48,388 nt of DNA from Methylorubrum aminovorans (GTDB taxonomy: Bacteria; Pseudomonadota; Alphaproteobacteria; Rhizobiales; Beijerinckiaceae), in the NCBI RefSeq assembly GCF_022179725.1, contig NZ_BPRC01000032.1:1-48388 (forward strand), written 5' to 3'. Positions 8,715 through 15,663 of this stretch are shown here, in pieces. Each line of letters begins with the position of its first letter. Position 1 is the first letter of the stretch. A model generated the notes under the pieces. It worked only from the letters and a program-made list of their open reading frames with translations. It had not been told where the DNA came from and did not search any database. The position numbers were made by a program, and so were the translations under genes.

Positions 8715-10787
8715 TCAGGCGGCGGGTGTCACCGGGATGCGGACGAACAGCGTGGTTCCAATGCCCGGGGACGCTTCCAGCGCGAGCGTGCCGTTCAGGA
8801 GGGTCAAACGTTCGCGGATGCCCGAAAGACCCAGCCGCGGCTCGGTCTGCGCGCGCCCCTCGGACGGGGAGGTGCCAGAGCCGGGCTCGAAGCCGACGCC
8901 ATCGTCCTCGATGATCACCTGGACCTCGTCCGGGCGGCGGTCGACGCAGACGCTGACGGTGGCCGCGCGCGCGTGCTTGAGGACGTTGGTGAGCGCCTCC
9001 TGCACGATCCGATAGACCGCGCTCTCGACGGCCGCCGACAGGCGCGAGGCGTCGCCGACGAACTCCAGGTCGGACCGGACGCCGTGACGCTGGCCCCACT
9101 CGCGCAGCAGCGTCGCCAGCGCCTCGCGCAGGCCGAGGTCGTCGAGGGCGGTCGGGCGAAGGTCGACGGCGGCGCGGTGGATGTCGCGTCCGACCTCGCC
9201 GGCGAGGCGCTGCAGCCACTGGATCTGCCGGCCCGCCTCGGGCGACGCCCCCTGCGCGTCGAGCAGTCGTTCCAGCCCCTTGAGGCCGAGCGACAGGCCG
9301 GTCACCGTCTGCCCGACCTGGTCGTGCAGCTCGCGCGCGATCCGGCGCTGCTCGTTCTCCTGCGCCTCGCCAAGGCGGCGCAGCAGGTCGAGTCGCTCCG
9401 CCTCGGCGCGCTTGCGCGGTCCGACGTCCGAGACCACGCCGTAGACGAGGTCGGCGGGGTCCTCCGCCCGAAGCCGGGGCGCTCGCCCGGTCAGGCGCAC
9501 CCACCGCGGCTCCGGGCTCCGTTGCGAGACCCGGAACTCCACGTCGAGGGGCACGCCCTCGGCGAGGCTCCGTCGCAGTTCCGCCGCCAGCCGCTCGCGG
9601 TCGCCCGTGTCGACCGCCAGGAAGGCGATGTCGGCGTCCGCGGTCATCTCGCGCCCCTCCGGCACCTCCGCCTCCCACCCCAGAAGTTCGGCGGCGCGTC
9701 GGGAGGCCGTCACGGTCTCCTCGGCCGTATCCCATCGCAGGGTACCGAGCTCCGCGGCCTCGGCGGCGACCGCGCCCTGCTCCTCGCTCGACCGCAGGGC
9801 CAGGGCAAAGCGTGCCTGCTCGCCCGCCCGGCGCTGGGCCATGTCGCGGCCGACCAGGCCGACGAGCGCGAGGCCGAGACCGATGCTCAGCACGCTTCCG
9901 CCGGCCAGCACGAGGTAGGAGCGCAAGACCGGCGCGTTCAGCGTGGCGACCGGCAGGCCGAAATGCACCGACCAGCCCCCAGTATCGTTCAGCGTGCGGT
10001 AGACGACCTCGACGTCCGGCCCCTCCAGGGTCGAGCCGGTGTAGAAGCCCTGCGGGGCCCGCCGGATGGCGGCCTGCAAGGCGGCGCTGGCCGGGTGGCC
10101 GAGTTCCTCCGCCTCGGCCCGGGTCCGGGCGATGGTGTTGCCCGCCGCGTCGACGATGGTGCCGACCCAACCCTCCGGCGCGCCCGCGTCGCGAAGGATC
10201 GAGCTGACCGCATTCGTGGCGAGGCCGACCGAGAGGACGTGGCGGAGCGCTCCGTCCCGGATGACGGGGACCCGCAATGCGACGAGGCGCTTGCCCGAGA
10301 TCGGCCCGAGCGGCCCGATCCCGCCGACCACCGGTCGCCTCGTCCGAACCACCGCGTCGAAGCTCGCGCGGTCGGCGGTGGGGCCGAGTTCGTCGTCGAG
10401 GGAGCGGAGCAGGTTGACGACCTGGACGCCGTCGGGACCGGCGAGCTCGACGGTCTCCCAAAGCGGGTGCTCCTGCCTCAGCCGCTCGGCCTCGGCGTAG
10501 AAGGCGGCGAGATCCGGCCGATCGAGGCTGGCCGAGGCAGCCTCGGCTCGAAGGACCGCGACCTGCGTCGCGATGTCGGAGGCGACGCGCTCGGCCACCC
10601 GGCCTGCGCTCGCCACCGCGGCGCTCCGGGTCAATCCGCGCTGCTGCTGCGCCATGAGGGTCGCGACCCAGCCGCTGAGCAGCAGCACGGGGATGGCGGC
10701 CGCCACCGCGAGCGCGACGAAGGTCCGTCCGTTGCCGCGGTGCAGTTCGGGACGGCCGGCGTCACCGGTCTCACGTCCGGCGGTCAT
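8715..10787 (-). CDS. Membrane sensor histidine kinase (HisKA_3 / NarX-DegS type)
   Basis: The protein has 690 residues. TM1 is at about 22-45, followed by an extracytoplasmic sensor of about 240 residues with the look of a dCache domain (YTGSTLEGPDVEVVYRTLND), then TM2 at about 289-313. A cytoplasmic PAS domain (about 340-460) leads into HisKA_3 with RRIARELHDQVGQ and phospho-acceptor His488. The HATPase region has QEALTNVLKHA (596-606), DDGVGF (628-633) and GLSGIRERL. It should autophosphorylate and pass phosphate to the response regulator at 8030. Its start codon overlaps the end of the small upstream gene (10771-11163), suggesting coupled translation. The signal is unknown. Confidence 0.93.
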   Translation of the reverse strand: MTAGRETGDAGRPELHRGNGRTFVALAVAAAIPVLLLSGWVATLMAQQQRGLTRSAAVASAGRVAERVASDIATQVAVLRAEAASASLDRPDLAAFYAEAERLRQEHPLWETVELAGPDGVQVVNLLRSLDDELGPTADRASFDAVVRTRRPVVGGIGPLGPISGKRLVALRVPVIRDGALRHVLSVGLATNAVSSILRDAGAPEGWVGTIVDAAGNTIARTRAEAEELGHPASAALQAAIRRAPQGFYTGSTLEGPDVEVVYRTLNDTGGWSVHFGLPVATLNAPVLRSYLVLAGGSVLSIGLGLALVGLVGRDMAQRRAGEQARFALALRSSEEQGAVAAEAAELGTLRWDTAEETVTASRRAAELLGWEAEVPEGREMTADADIAFLAVDTGDRERLAAELRRSLAEGVPLDVEFRVSQRSPEPRWVRLTGRAPRLRAEDPADLVYGVVSDVGPRKRAEAERLDLLRRLGEAQENEQRRIARELHDQVGQTVTGLSLGLKGLERLLDAQGASPEAGRQIQWLQRLAGEVGRDIHRAAVDLRPTALDDLGLREALATLLREWGQRHGVRSDLEFVGDASRLSAAVESAVYRIVQEALTNVLKHARAATVSVCVDRRPDEVQVIIEDDGVGFEPGSGTSPSEGRAQTEPRLGLSGIRERLTLLNGTLALEASPGIGTTLFVRIPVTPAA

Positions 10788-11163
10788 ACGGGTGTAACCG
10801 ATCAGGAGGGGCCGTGGCGGACGTCCCCGCCGGTGAGACCGGCCGGGCCATACTCCCTACCGTAGGGTAGACCGAGACAGCGCCGTCCTCGACCAGCACG
10901 CTGACGATGGCGCCATCGGTCAGCACGCGCGGGTCGGTCACCGCCTGCTCGTCGCCGAGGAGGCGACGTCCCGACGCGATCACCTGCAGGACTTGGCGGT
11001 CGCCCCCGGCGGCGGCGTTCCGCTCCAGGTCCCGCAACCGTTCGATGAGGTTCGGCGGCGCGGACGCGTGGTCCTGCTGGCCCGCCTCGACCAGGGCGGT
11101 GACCACCCGTTCCAGGCGCCCGAAGGTCCGGCCCTCGAACGAGTGGGGTCGCTTCCGTCCCAT
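10771..11163 (-). CDS. Hypothetical 130-residue protein leading the two-component operon
   Basis: The frame begins MGRKRPHSFEGRTFGRLERV with GGAGGGG about 3 bases before the ATG. It continues with an amphipathic helical stretch (residues 10-60) and ends in a Pro/Ser-rich tail. Its stop codon lies inside the first codons of the histidine kinase, a 17-base overlap that suggests the genes are translated together. No known domain was recognised. It might be a small accessory of the two-component system, but nothing in the sequence proves this. Confidence 0.5.
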   Translation of the reverse strand: MGRKRPHSFEGRTFGRLERVVTALVEAGQQDHASAPPNLIERLRDLERNAAAGGDRQVLQVIASGRRLLGDEQAVTDPRVLTDGAIVSVLVEDGAVSVYPTVGSMARPVSPAGTSATAPPDRLHPYDRRT

Positions 11164-11220
11164 CGCCCCTCCGTCGCCTTCCCGACCTTCTCCGAAGCCT
11201 TGCCTTAGGGCCACGGGAGC

Positions 11221-11314
11221 CTGGGGTCGAGGCGAAGGCCCGCGACCTAGCCCAAGGTCGGGTCGACCGCCCCGTTCCGGGCCGCCGGGCCGCGGGCCTT
11301 CGCCTCGACCCCAG
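11221..11314. repeat. Perfect 24-base inverted repeat across the end of the Rmf-like gene
   Basis: Bases 11221-11244 are the exact reverse complement of 11291-11314, with a 46-base spacer. The right arm and spacer encode the last residues of the Rmf/CrpP-like protein; the left arm lies beyond its stop. As RNA this would form a very stable long hairpin with a GC-rich loop. No T-run follows. It may be a processing or stability element, a transcription barrier between the two minus-strand genes, or the trace of a small mobile sequence. Confidence 0.75.
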
Positions 11315-11471
11315 CCGGATGCGGAACCCGCTCGGCGAAGTCCCAGGTCGATCCGTCGTAACCCTCGTACCAGGCCCGGCGCTCGCGGGAGTCCGCCGGG
11401 TGGGGACAGGCATCCCGCGGGCGCCCGAGGGCCCGGGCGCGGGAACCCTGCCTGATGATGTCCATGATCAT
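11247..11471 (-). CDS. Rmf/CrpP-like small protein (ribosome modulation factor fold)
   Basis: The protein has 74 residues. The core IIRQGSRARALGRPRDACPH followed by ADSRERRAWYEGYD resembles the Rmf/CrpP pattern (a first helix, 'G+..+..CP/NP', then 'RR..W..GY'). Classic Rmf dimerises 70S ribosomes in stationary phase; alphaproteobacterial relatives are short and mostly uncharacterised. The tail after about residue 45 is not part of the fold and is encoded by one arm of the 24-base inverted repeat, so it may be a recent extension. GGAGAG lies about 6-7 bases before the chosen ATG. The ribosome role is inferred from the family only. Confidence 0.6.
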   Translation of the reverse strand: MIMDIIRQGSRARALGRPRDACPHPADSRERRAWYEGYDGSTWDFAERVPHPAGVEAKARGPAARNGAVDPTLG

Positions 11472-11657
11472 CGCCGCTCTCTCCACCACATCGACGTTTA
11501 CGAAGCGGCTTCGAGGTGCGCCCGTATCCCGGCGGGCGACAAGCGGTTTCGCCGGGCGTCGCCGTTCTCACCGACACCTGTCAGGCTCGTCCCGACACAG
11601 CCCGGGTGCCGGAACGCTTGGGCGTGGCCCCGCGGACACGGGACCACGCGCAGGGGG

Positions 11658-12131
11658 TCAAGAGTTCTTGTTGTACTTGAACTCGGGCGCGTTCTTCAGC
11701 GCTTCCTTGTCGGTGTCGACCATCGCCTTGAGCTTGCCGTCCGCCTTGTGCAGGAAGATCGACGAGGGGTCGACCAGCACGTAGCGCTCGCCCATGCCGA
11801 GGAAGCCGCCGACGCTGACGACGACGCCGGTGACCGTCTTGCCGTTGTCGATGACGAGATCCTCGACCTCGCCGATGGTCTCGTTCTTGTTGTTGTAGAG
11901 GTTCTTGCCGACGAGCTTCGACGAGGTCACCTCGGCCGGCTTGGCGGTGACGAACTTGATCTTGGCGGTCGCGGTGTCGGCCATGGTCATGCCGCCCATG
12001 CCGCCGGCCGGCGGCGCCTTCATCTGGTTGGTCTGGGCCTCGGCGGGCGGCTGCGCCGCCTTGTCCTGGGCGAGCGCGGGGCCGGCGAGCACGGAGCCCG
12101 CGAGGAAGACGCCGAGTGCGAGGTTCTTCAT
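11658..12131 (-). CDS. Exported PRC-barrel domain protein
   Basis: The protein has 157 residues. Residues 1-21 are a clear signal peptide (MKNLALGVFLAGSVLAGPALAQ). A Gln/Ala/Met-rich linker follows, then a PRC-barrel domain (about 70-145) with SSKLVGKNLYNNKNETIGEV, DLVIDNGKTVTGVVVSVGGF and YVLVD. PRC-barrel proteins of this exported type are common and often stress-induced in rhizobia-like bacteria, but their molecular role is not established. Upstream on the same strand is the Gly-rich exported protein, so the two may share expression. Confidence 0.88.
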   Translation of the reverse strand: MKNLALGVFLAGSVLAGPALAQDKAAQPPAEAQTNQMKAPPAGGMGGMTMADTATAKIKFVTAKPAEVTSSKLVGKNLYNNKNETIGEVEDLVIDNGKTVTGVVVSVGGFLGMGERYVLVDPSSIFLHKADGKLKAMVDTDKEALKNAPEFKYNKNS

Positions 12132-12250
12132 CGGTTTCACCTGTCTATGCCGACGTGGGCTCGACCCGTCCCGAGGTCGGACCGGCGCACGCCGAGGGAG
12201 TCGGGAACGGGTGGCGCCCCGGCGGGAATGCCGGGTCGCCTCGACGGGGG

Positions 12251-12673
12251 TCAGTAGCCGCAGGTGCAGTAGGAGCCGCGGGCGCCGTACCCGTATCCGA
12301 CCGGGGCATAGCCGTAGCCGCCGTATCCCCCGTAGTAGGCCGGCCGGGCCGCCGTTGCGGCGAGGCCGAGCCCGAGGCCGGCAGCCAGGCCGAGACCGGG
12401 ATAGCCGCGGCGGTAACCGTAGCGTCGCCCATAGCCGTAGCGCGGACCGCCGAAGCCGACGCGACGGTACCCACCGAAGCCGCGGCGGTAGCCACGGAAG
12501 CCGACCGAACGGTATCCCCGGAAGCCGTGGCGGACGCCCCGGAAGCCGCCGTGGTGACCGGCGAAGCCGCCATGGTGGAAGCCATGGCCCCTGCCGAAGG
12601 GCCGCGCCTCGCTCGACGGCGAGAACAGCATCAGGCTCGATACGGCCGCGAGGGCCAGTGCGAGACGTTTCAT
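12251..12673 (-). CDS. Gly/Tyr/Arg-rich exported protein
   Basis: The protein has 140 residues. A signal peptide (MKRLALALAAVSSLMLFSPS, cleaved around SEA-RP) is followed by a low-complexity body of repeated GF/GY/RGY units (for example FRGYRSVGFRGYRRGFGGYR). Near the end a hydrophobic GLGLAAGLGLGLAATAA segment precedes a Tyr/Gly tail ending CTCGY. Similar small glycine-rich exported proteins are frequent in Methylobacterium-like genomes and have no assigned function. The final two Cys could anchor or bind metal, but that is speculation. Confidence 0.75.
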   Translation of the reverse strand: MKRLALALAAVSSLMLFSPSSEARPFGRGHGFHHGGFAGHHGGFRGVRHGFRGYRSVGFRGYRRGFGGYRRVGFGGPRYGYGRRYGYRRGYPGLGLAAGLGLGLAATAARPAYYGGYGGYGYAPVGYGYGARGSYCTCGY

Positions 12674-13035
12674 CGGGTTTCAGCTCCGTGATGGTGGTGG
12701 CTGACCCTTGCGGGCCACGACCGTGACGGGTTCGACGGGGTGGTCGATTGTCTGGCCGCGGGCCGGACGTTCCTGCGCCGGACCGCGGGGGACGCTCGGG
12801 CTCGGCGCCCCTCTCTCCCCGCTCACGGAGTGATCTGTGGCGCCGGGGATGGGTGCGCAGTCGGAGAAGACCGCATTCCTGTCGGGACAAACCTGACACG
12901 CCTGAGGGCGCCTCCTCGGGGTCGGCTTGCGCGGCCGGTTTGGTTCACGAAAGCTTAAACCGGAGCCGCCGACCCTGCCGCCATCGTGCGGGCGGCAGTG
13001 CCCGGCCCGCCCCGCTCACAGGACGAGGGAGAGAC
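12674..13035. other. Intergenic region between divergent small genes
   Basis: This stretch separates the minus-strand Gly-rich gene from plus-strand small genes and should carry promoters for both. Open frames here show no signal peptide, domain or ribosome site worth calling. No EcfG-like pair with proper spacing was found. A good ribosome site (GAGGGAGAGAC) ends the region before 13036. Confidence 0.45.
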
Positions 13036-13281
13036 ATGAGGACGGCCATCGTTCGGAAGGCTCGGCTCATTTGGGCGAGGCGGGCGGTTTCAGGAAGCGC
13101 GGTCGGCGCGGGCGACGCACAGGTGCCGACGGTCCCGGCGGACGGGTCCGTCGAGGACTGGGCACGCCTCGGCGGCGGCCTGGCATCGGCCGACGCCGAT
13201 CTCCGGTGCGGCCTTGGCGGCACTGCCACGGGCGACCGCGGCACCCGATATCCCGGTCATGTCGTGTCGCCATCGCCATGA
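13036..13281 (+). CDS. Possible small hypothetical protein
   Basis: This 81-residue frame starts MRTAIVRKARLIWARRAVSG with a purine-rich ribosome site (GAGGGAGAG) directly upstream. The middle has the high third-position GC typical of the region. There is no recognisable domain. It overlaps the next small frame (13259-13471) by 23 bases. Confidence 0.35.
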   Translation: MRTAIVRKARLIWARRAVSGSAVGAGDAQVPTVPADGSVEDWARLGGGLASADADLRCGLGGTATGDRGTRYPGHVVSPSP

Positions 13282-13471
13282 CGCCGGGTCGGGCCCGTCG
13301 GTCCTGCAGGCCCCGTCGACCTGCCGACGGTGGCGGCGCTGGCCGAGCGAGTTGCCGCGTCCGGCCAACGACAACGGCGACGGCGCCACCCCATGGCCGC
13401 CCTGGGCCGCGTGCGGGATTGCGGTGGGTCTGCTCCTGCTCGTCGGCCTGGCCGGTCTCCTCGCGTCCTGA
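13259..13471 (+). CDS. Small single-helix membrane protein with PANDNG motif
   Basis: This 70-residue frame ends with LPRPANDNGDGATPWPPWAA and a clear membrane helix (CGIAVGLLLLVGLAGLLAS). The 'RPANDNG' motif before a single helix recurs in small alphaproteobacterial membrane proteins of unknown role. The ATG at 13259 has no strong ribosome site, so the true start may be different and the N-terminal half is uncertain. Confidence 0.45.
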   Translation: MSCRHRHDAGSGPSVLQAPSTCRRWRRWPSELPRPANDNGDGATPWPPWAACGIAVGLLLLVGLAGLLAS

Positions 13472-13547
13472 TGCCGGTCGTTCGCGAGCGCCGACGGTCT
13501 AGCCCGATTCGCACGCCCCGGAGCTAGCCGGGCGAAGGAGACCCGTC

Positions 13548-13715
13548 ATGTCCCGTTCCATGCTTCGCAAGGGCCGCTGGCGGCACCTCGCCTTCGGGCC
13601 GCGCCCTGCGGCTCCGCGCGCGTCCGATCTGGTCCTGGCCGTCGTCGCGACGCCCTTGCTCGCGGGCCTCTGCCTGCTGGCGGCGGCCAACATCGCCGGC
13701 GACCTGGCAGGCTGA
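13548..13715 (+). CDS. 55-residue single-helix membrane protein
   Basis: The frame begins MSRSMLRKGRWRHLAFGPRP. A basic N-terminus precedes one hydrophobic helix (LVLAVVATPLLAGLCLLAAA), and the protein ends GDLAG. AAGGAG lies 7 bases before the ATG. The charge pattern predicts a cytoplasmic N-terminus. No family was recognised. It belongs to a run of very small genes upstream of the glutaredoxin-MauE gene. Confidence 0.55.
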   Translation: MSRSMLRKGRWRHLAFGPRPAAPRASDLVLAVVATPLLAGLCLLAAANIAGDLAG

Positions 13716-13838
13716 CCGTCACGGGTTTCGGCGGGCCTCCCGGGCGGAGCCGGCGGACGCGTCACCGCCGCCCGTGCCCGATCCGACGGTTCGCGGGTTG
13801 TCCCTCGAACGGGACCACCGGCAACGAGGAGCCGCTCC

Positions 13839-14585
13839 ATGCTCGACACCACCCGCAGGGCCACCGTCTACCGCATGGTGATGGAGAAGCACGTCTGCCC
13901 CTACGGCCTGAAGACCAAGGACCTGCTCGAACGCGAGGGCTTCACGGTCGACGACCATTGGCTGACCACCCGCGAGGAGACCGACGCCTTCAAGGCCGAG
14001 CACGACGTGAAGACCACGCCGCAGACCTTCATCGGCGGGCGGCGCATCGGCGGCTACGACGCGCTGCGGCGTCATCTCGGCAAGGAGGTCAAGGACCCGA
14101 ACGCGACGAGCTACACGCCCGTCGTCGCCGTCTTCGCGATGACCGCCTTGATGGCGATGGCGGCGAGCTACGCGGCCTACGGGACGCCGCTGACGATGCG
14201 CGCGGGCGAGTGGTTCATCGCCTTCAGCATGTGCGTGCTGGCCATCCTCAAGCTGCAGGACGTCGAAACCTTCTCGTCCATGTTCCTGGGCTACGACCTG
14301 CTCGCCCGGCGCTGGGTCCGCTACGCCTACGCCTACCCGTTCTGCGAGGCCCTGGCCGGGGTGCTGATGGTGGCGGGCACCCTGGACTGGCTGTCCATTT
14401 CCGTTGCCATGTTCATCGGCACGGTCGGCGCCGTCTCGGTGGTCAAGGCGGTCTACGTCGACAAGCGCGAGATCAAGTGCGCCTGCGTCGGCGGCTCGGG
14501 CAGCGTTCCGCTCGGCTTCGTCTCCTTGACCGAGAACCTGATGATGGTCGGCATGGCGGTCTGGATGCTGGCCGTGCACCACTGA
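13839..14585 (+). CDS. Glutaredoxin - MauE/DoxX-type membrane fusion protein
   Basis: The protein has 248 residues. About residues 9-85 form a glutaredoxin-like domain with CPYG (Cys20) and the cis-Pro region KTTPQTFIGGRRIGGYDALR. Residues from about 95 on hold four membrane helices related to MauE/DoxX-type redox proteins, with a Cys pair in IKCACVGGSGSVPLGFVSL between helices. The second Cys of a classic CPYC site is Gly, so the glutaredoxin part is of monothiol type and the membrane Cys pair may complete the electron path. A role in thiol-disulfide transfer across the membrane is inferred. The ribosome site is weak. Confidence 0.88.
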   Translation: MLDTTRRATVYRMVMEKHVCPYGLKTKDLLEREGFTVDDHWLTTREETDAFKAEHDVKTTPQTFIGGRRIGGYDALRRHLGKEVKDPNATSYTPVVAVFAMTALMAMAASYAAYGTPLTMRAGEWFIAFSMCVLAILKLQDVETFSSMFLGYDLLARRWVRYAYAYPFCEALAGVLMVAGTLDWLSISVAMFIGTVGAVSVVKAVYVDKREIKCACVGGSGSVPLGFVSLTENLMMVGMAVWMLAVHH

Positions 14586-14653
14586 CCAAGCGGCAAACGA
14601 CGGGACCGGTTTGGCTACACCTCCCCACCGTTCGCGAATGTGCCCTAACCTGC

Positions 14654-14941
14654 TCAGCCCATGACGACCTGGAGTTCGTTGGCGCGTTCGTCCAGCCGGT
14701 AGGGCTTGCTCAGGAGCGGCAAGTCGACCGGGACCGCGTGCTCGTCGAGCGCCGTGCCGGTTTAGCCGGAGGTCGGCAGTACCCGCAGGCCGGGGCCCAG
14801 CCGCCGGACTTGCACCGAGAGCTGCATCCCGTTCATGCCGCCCGGCATCACCACGTCCGAGAACGGGATGTCGATGCCCTCCGGGCCGTCGAGGCGTTCC
14901 AAGGCCTCGGAGGCGCGCATCGCGATCAGCGTCCGGCAGCC
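14654..14941 (-). pseudogene. Decayed receiver domain, probably from a hybrid histidine kinase
   Basis: Reading 14941 down to 14654 in one frame gives a receiver C-terminal two-thirds: RTLIAMRASEALERLDGPEG, FSDVVMPGGMNGMQL (phospho-Asp region), then RVLPTSG, a TAA stop (14764-14762), and TGTALDEH and LPLLSKPYRLDERANELQ before a second stop. The TAA sits where such receivers have Tyr in 'TSGY', so one base change (TAC to TAA) explains it. No kinase or receiver N-terminus is seen upstream. It is therefore a remnant beside the intact receiver gene at 15004. Confidence 0.72.
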
Positions 14942-15003
14942 GAGCCAGCCGGGGCCAGTCGGCCGCCGTTTCGGCGGAGCGCGGCAGGCAGAGGCGGACG
15001 GCA

Positions 15004-15414
15004 TCACCCGCGAAGGGGCTCCGGCTTGCGGTCCTCCGGGAGCATGCTCCTCAGATGGTCTCGCACGATCTGCGCGCTGAAGGGCTTGCCGATGAAGTGC
15101 GCGCCCTCGGGCAAGTCGCCCGGCTCCGGCTTGGCGTGACCGGAGGCGACGACGATGGAGATGTGCGGCCAGCGCTCGGCGGCGTACCGGGCCAGGGCGA
15201 AGCCGTCCATCGTCCCCGGCATCTGGACGTCGGTGAACAGCAGGCAGAGATGTGGGTGACGTTCGTGCAGCAGGCCGACGGCCGCGTCGGCATGGGCGGC
15301 CTCCAAGGTTTCGAACCCGGCATCCTCCAGGATCGCCAAGGCGTCCATGCGGATGAACGCATCGTCGTCGACGACGAGGGCGAAGGAGGGCGCGGGTGAG
15401 ATGGAGGTGGTCAT
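15004..15414 (-). CDS. Stand-alone CheY-like receiver protein
   Basis: The protein has 136 residues and is a single receiver domain. The acidic cluster is in FALVVDDDAFIRMDALAILE, the phospho-acceptor Asp in LFTDVQMPGTMDGFALARY, the Thr/Ser position in IVVASGHAKP, and the conserved Lys in FIGKPF. It has no output domain, so it probably acts as a phosphate carrier or partner of the divergent HWE kinase at 15664. The intergenic region of about 249 bases between them must carry both promoters. The ATG at 15414 was preferred over upstream extensions, which look non-coding. Confidence 0.9.
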   Translation of the reverse strand: MTTSISPAPSFALVVDDDAFIRMDALAILEDAGFETLEAAHADAAVGLLHERHPHLCLLFTDVQMPGTMDGFALARYAAERWPHISIVVASGHAKPEPGDLPEGAHFIGKPFSAQIVRDHLRSMLPEDRKPEPLRG

Positions 15415-15663
15415 GGCCGGGGTACAAGTTGGACCGCCTCGAAAAGGTCCCGACCGCCGCCTGCGCATGGTTTGATCCCGGACACCGGGTTCGCATGGGC
15501 GTGGCCACATCGGCGAACCCGCGCGATGGTGGGCCGCGACCGAACGGGTTGGGCCGTCGGGAGTTGCCGGGTCAGGACCCCCGTGGCACATAGGTCCGCT
15601 GGCTGGGAACAGTTCGGCGGCCGGGGACGCATCGCGTCCTGGCCCGATGAAGCTGATCCACGC

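Noticed and set aside
8463..10865. Plus-strand frame of 800 codons opposite the histidine kinase
   Set aside because: The translation lacks motifs and lies antisense to a kinase with complete catalytic motifs.
12251..12673. Repeated GY/RGY codons considered as a tandem repeat or CRISPR-like array
   Set aside because: The repetition follows codons of a low-complexity exported protein, with irregular unit lengths and no spacers.
12740..12958. Plus-strand frame of 72 codons upstream of the small-gene cluster
   Set aside because: No ribosome site, signal peptide or family; probably chance.
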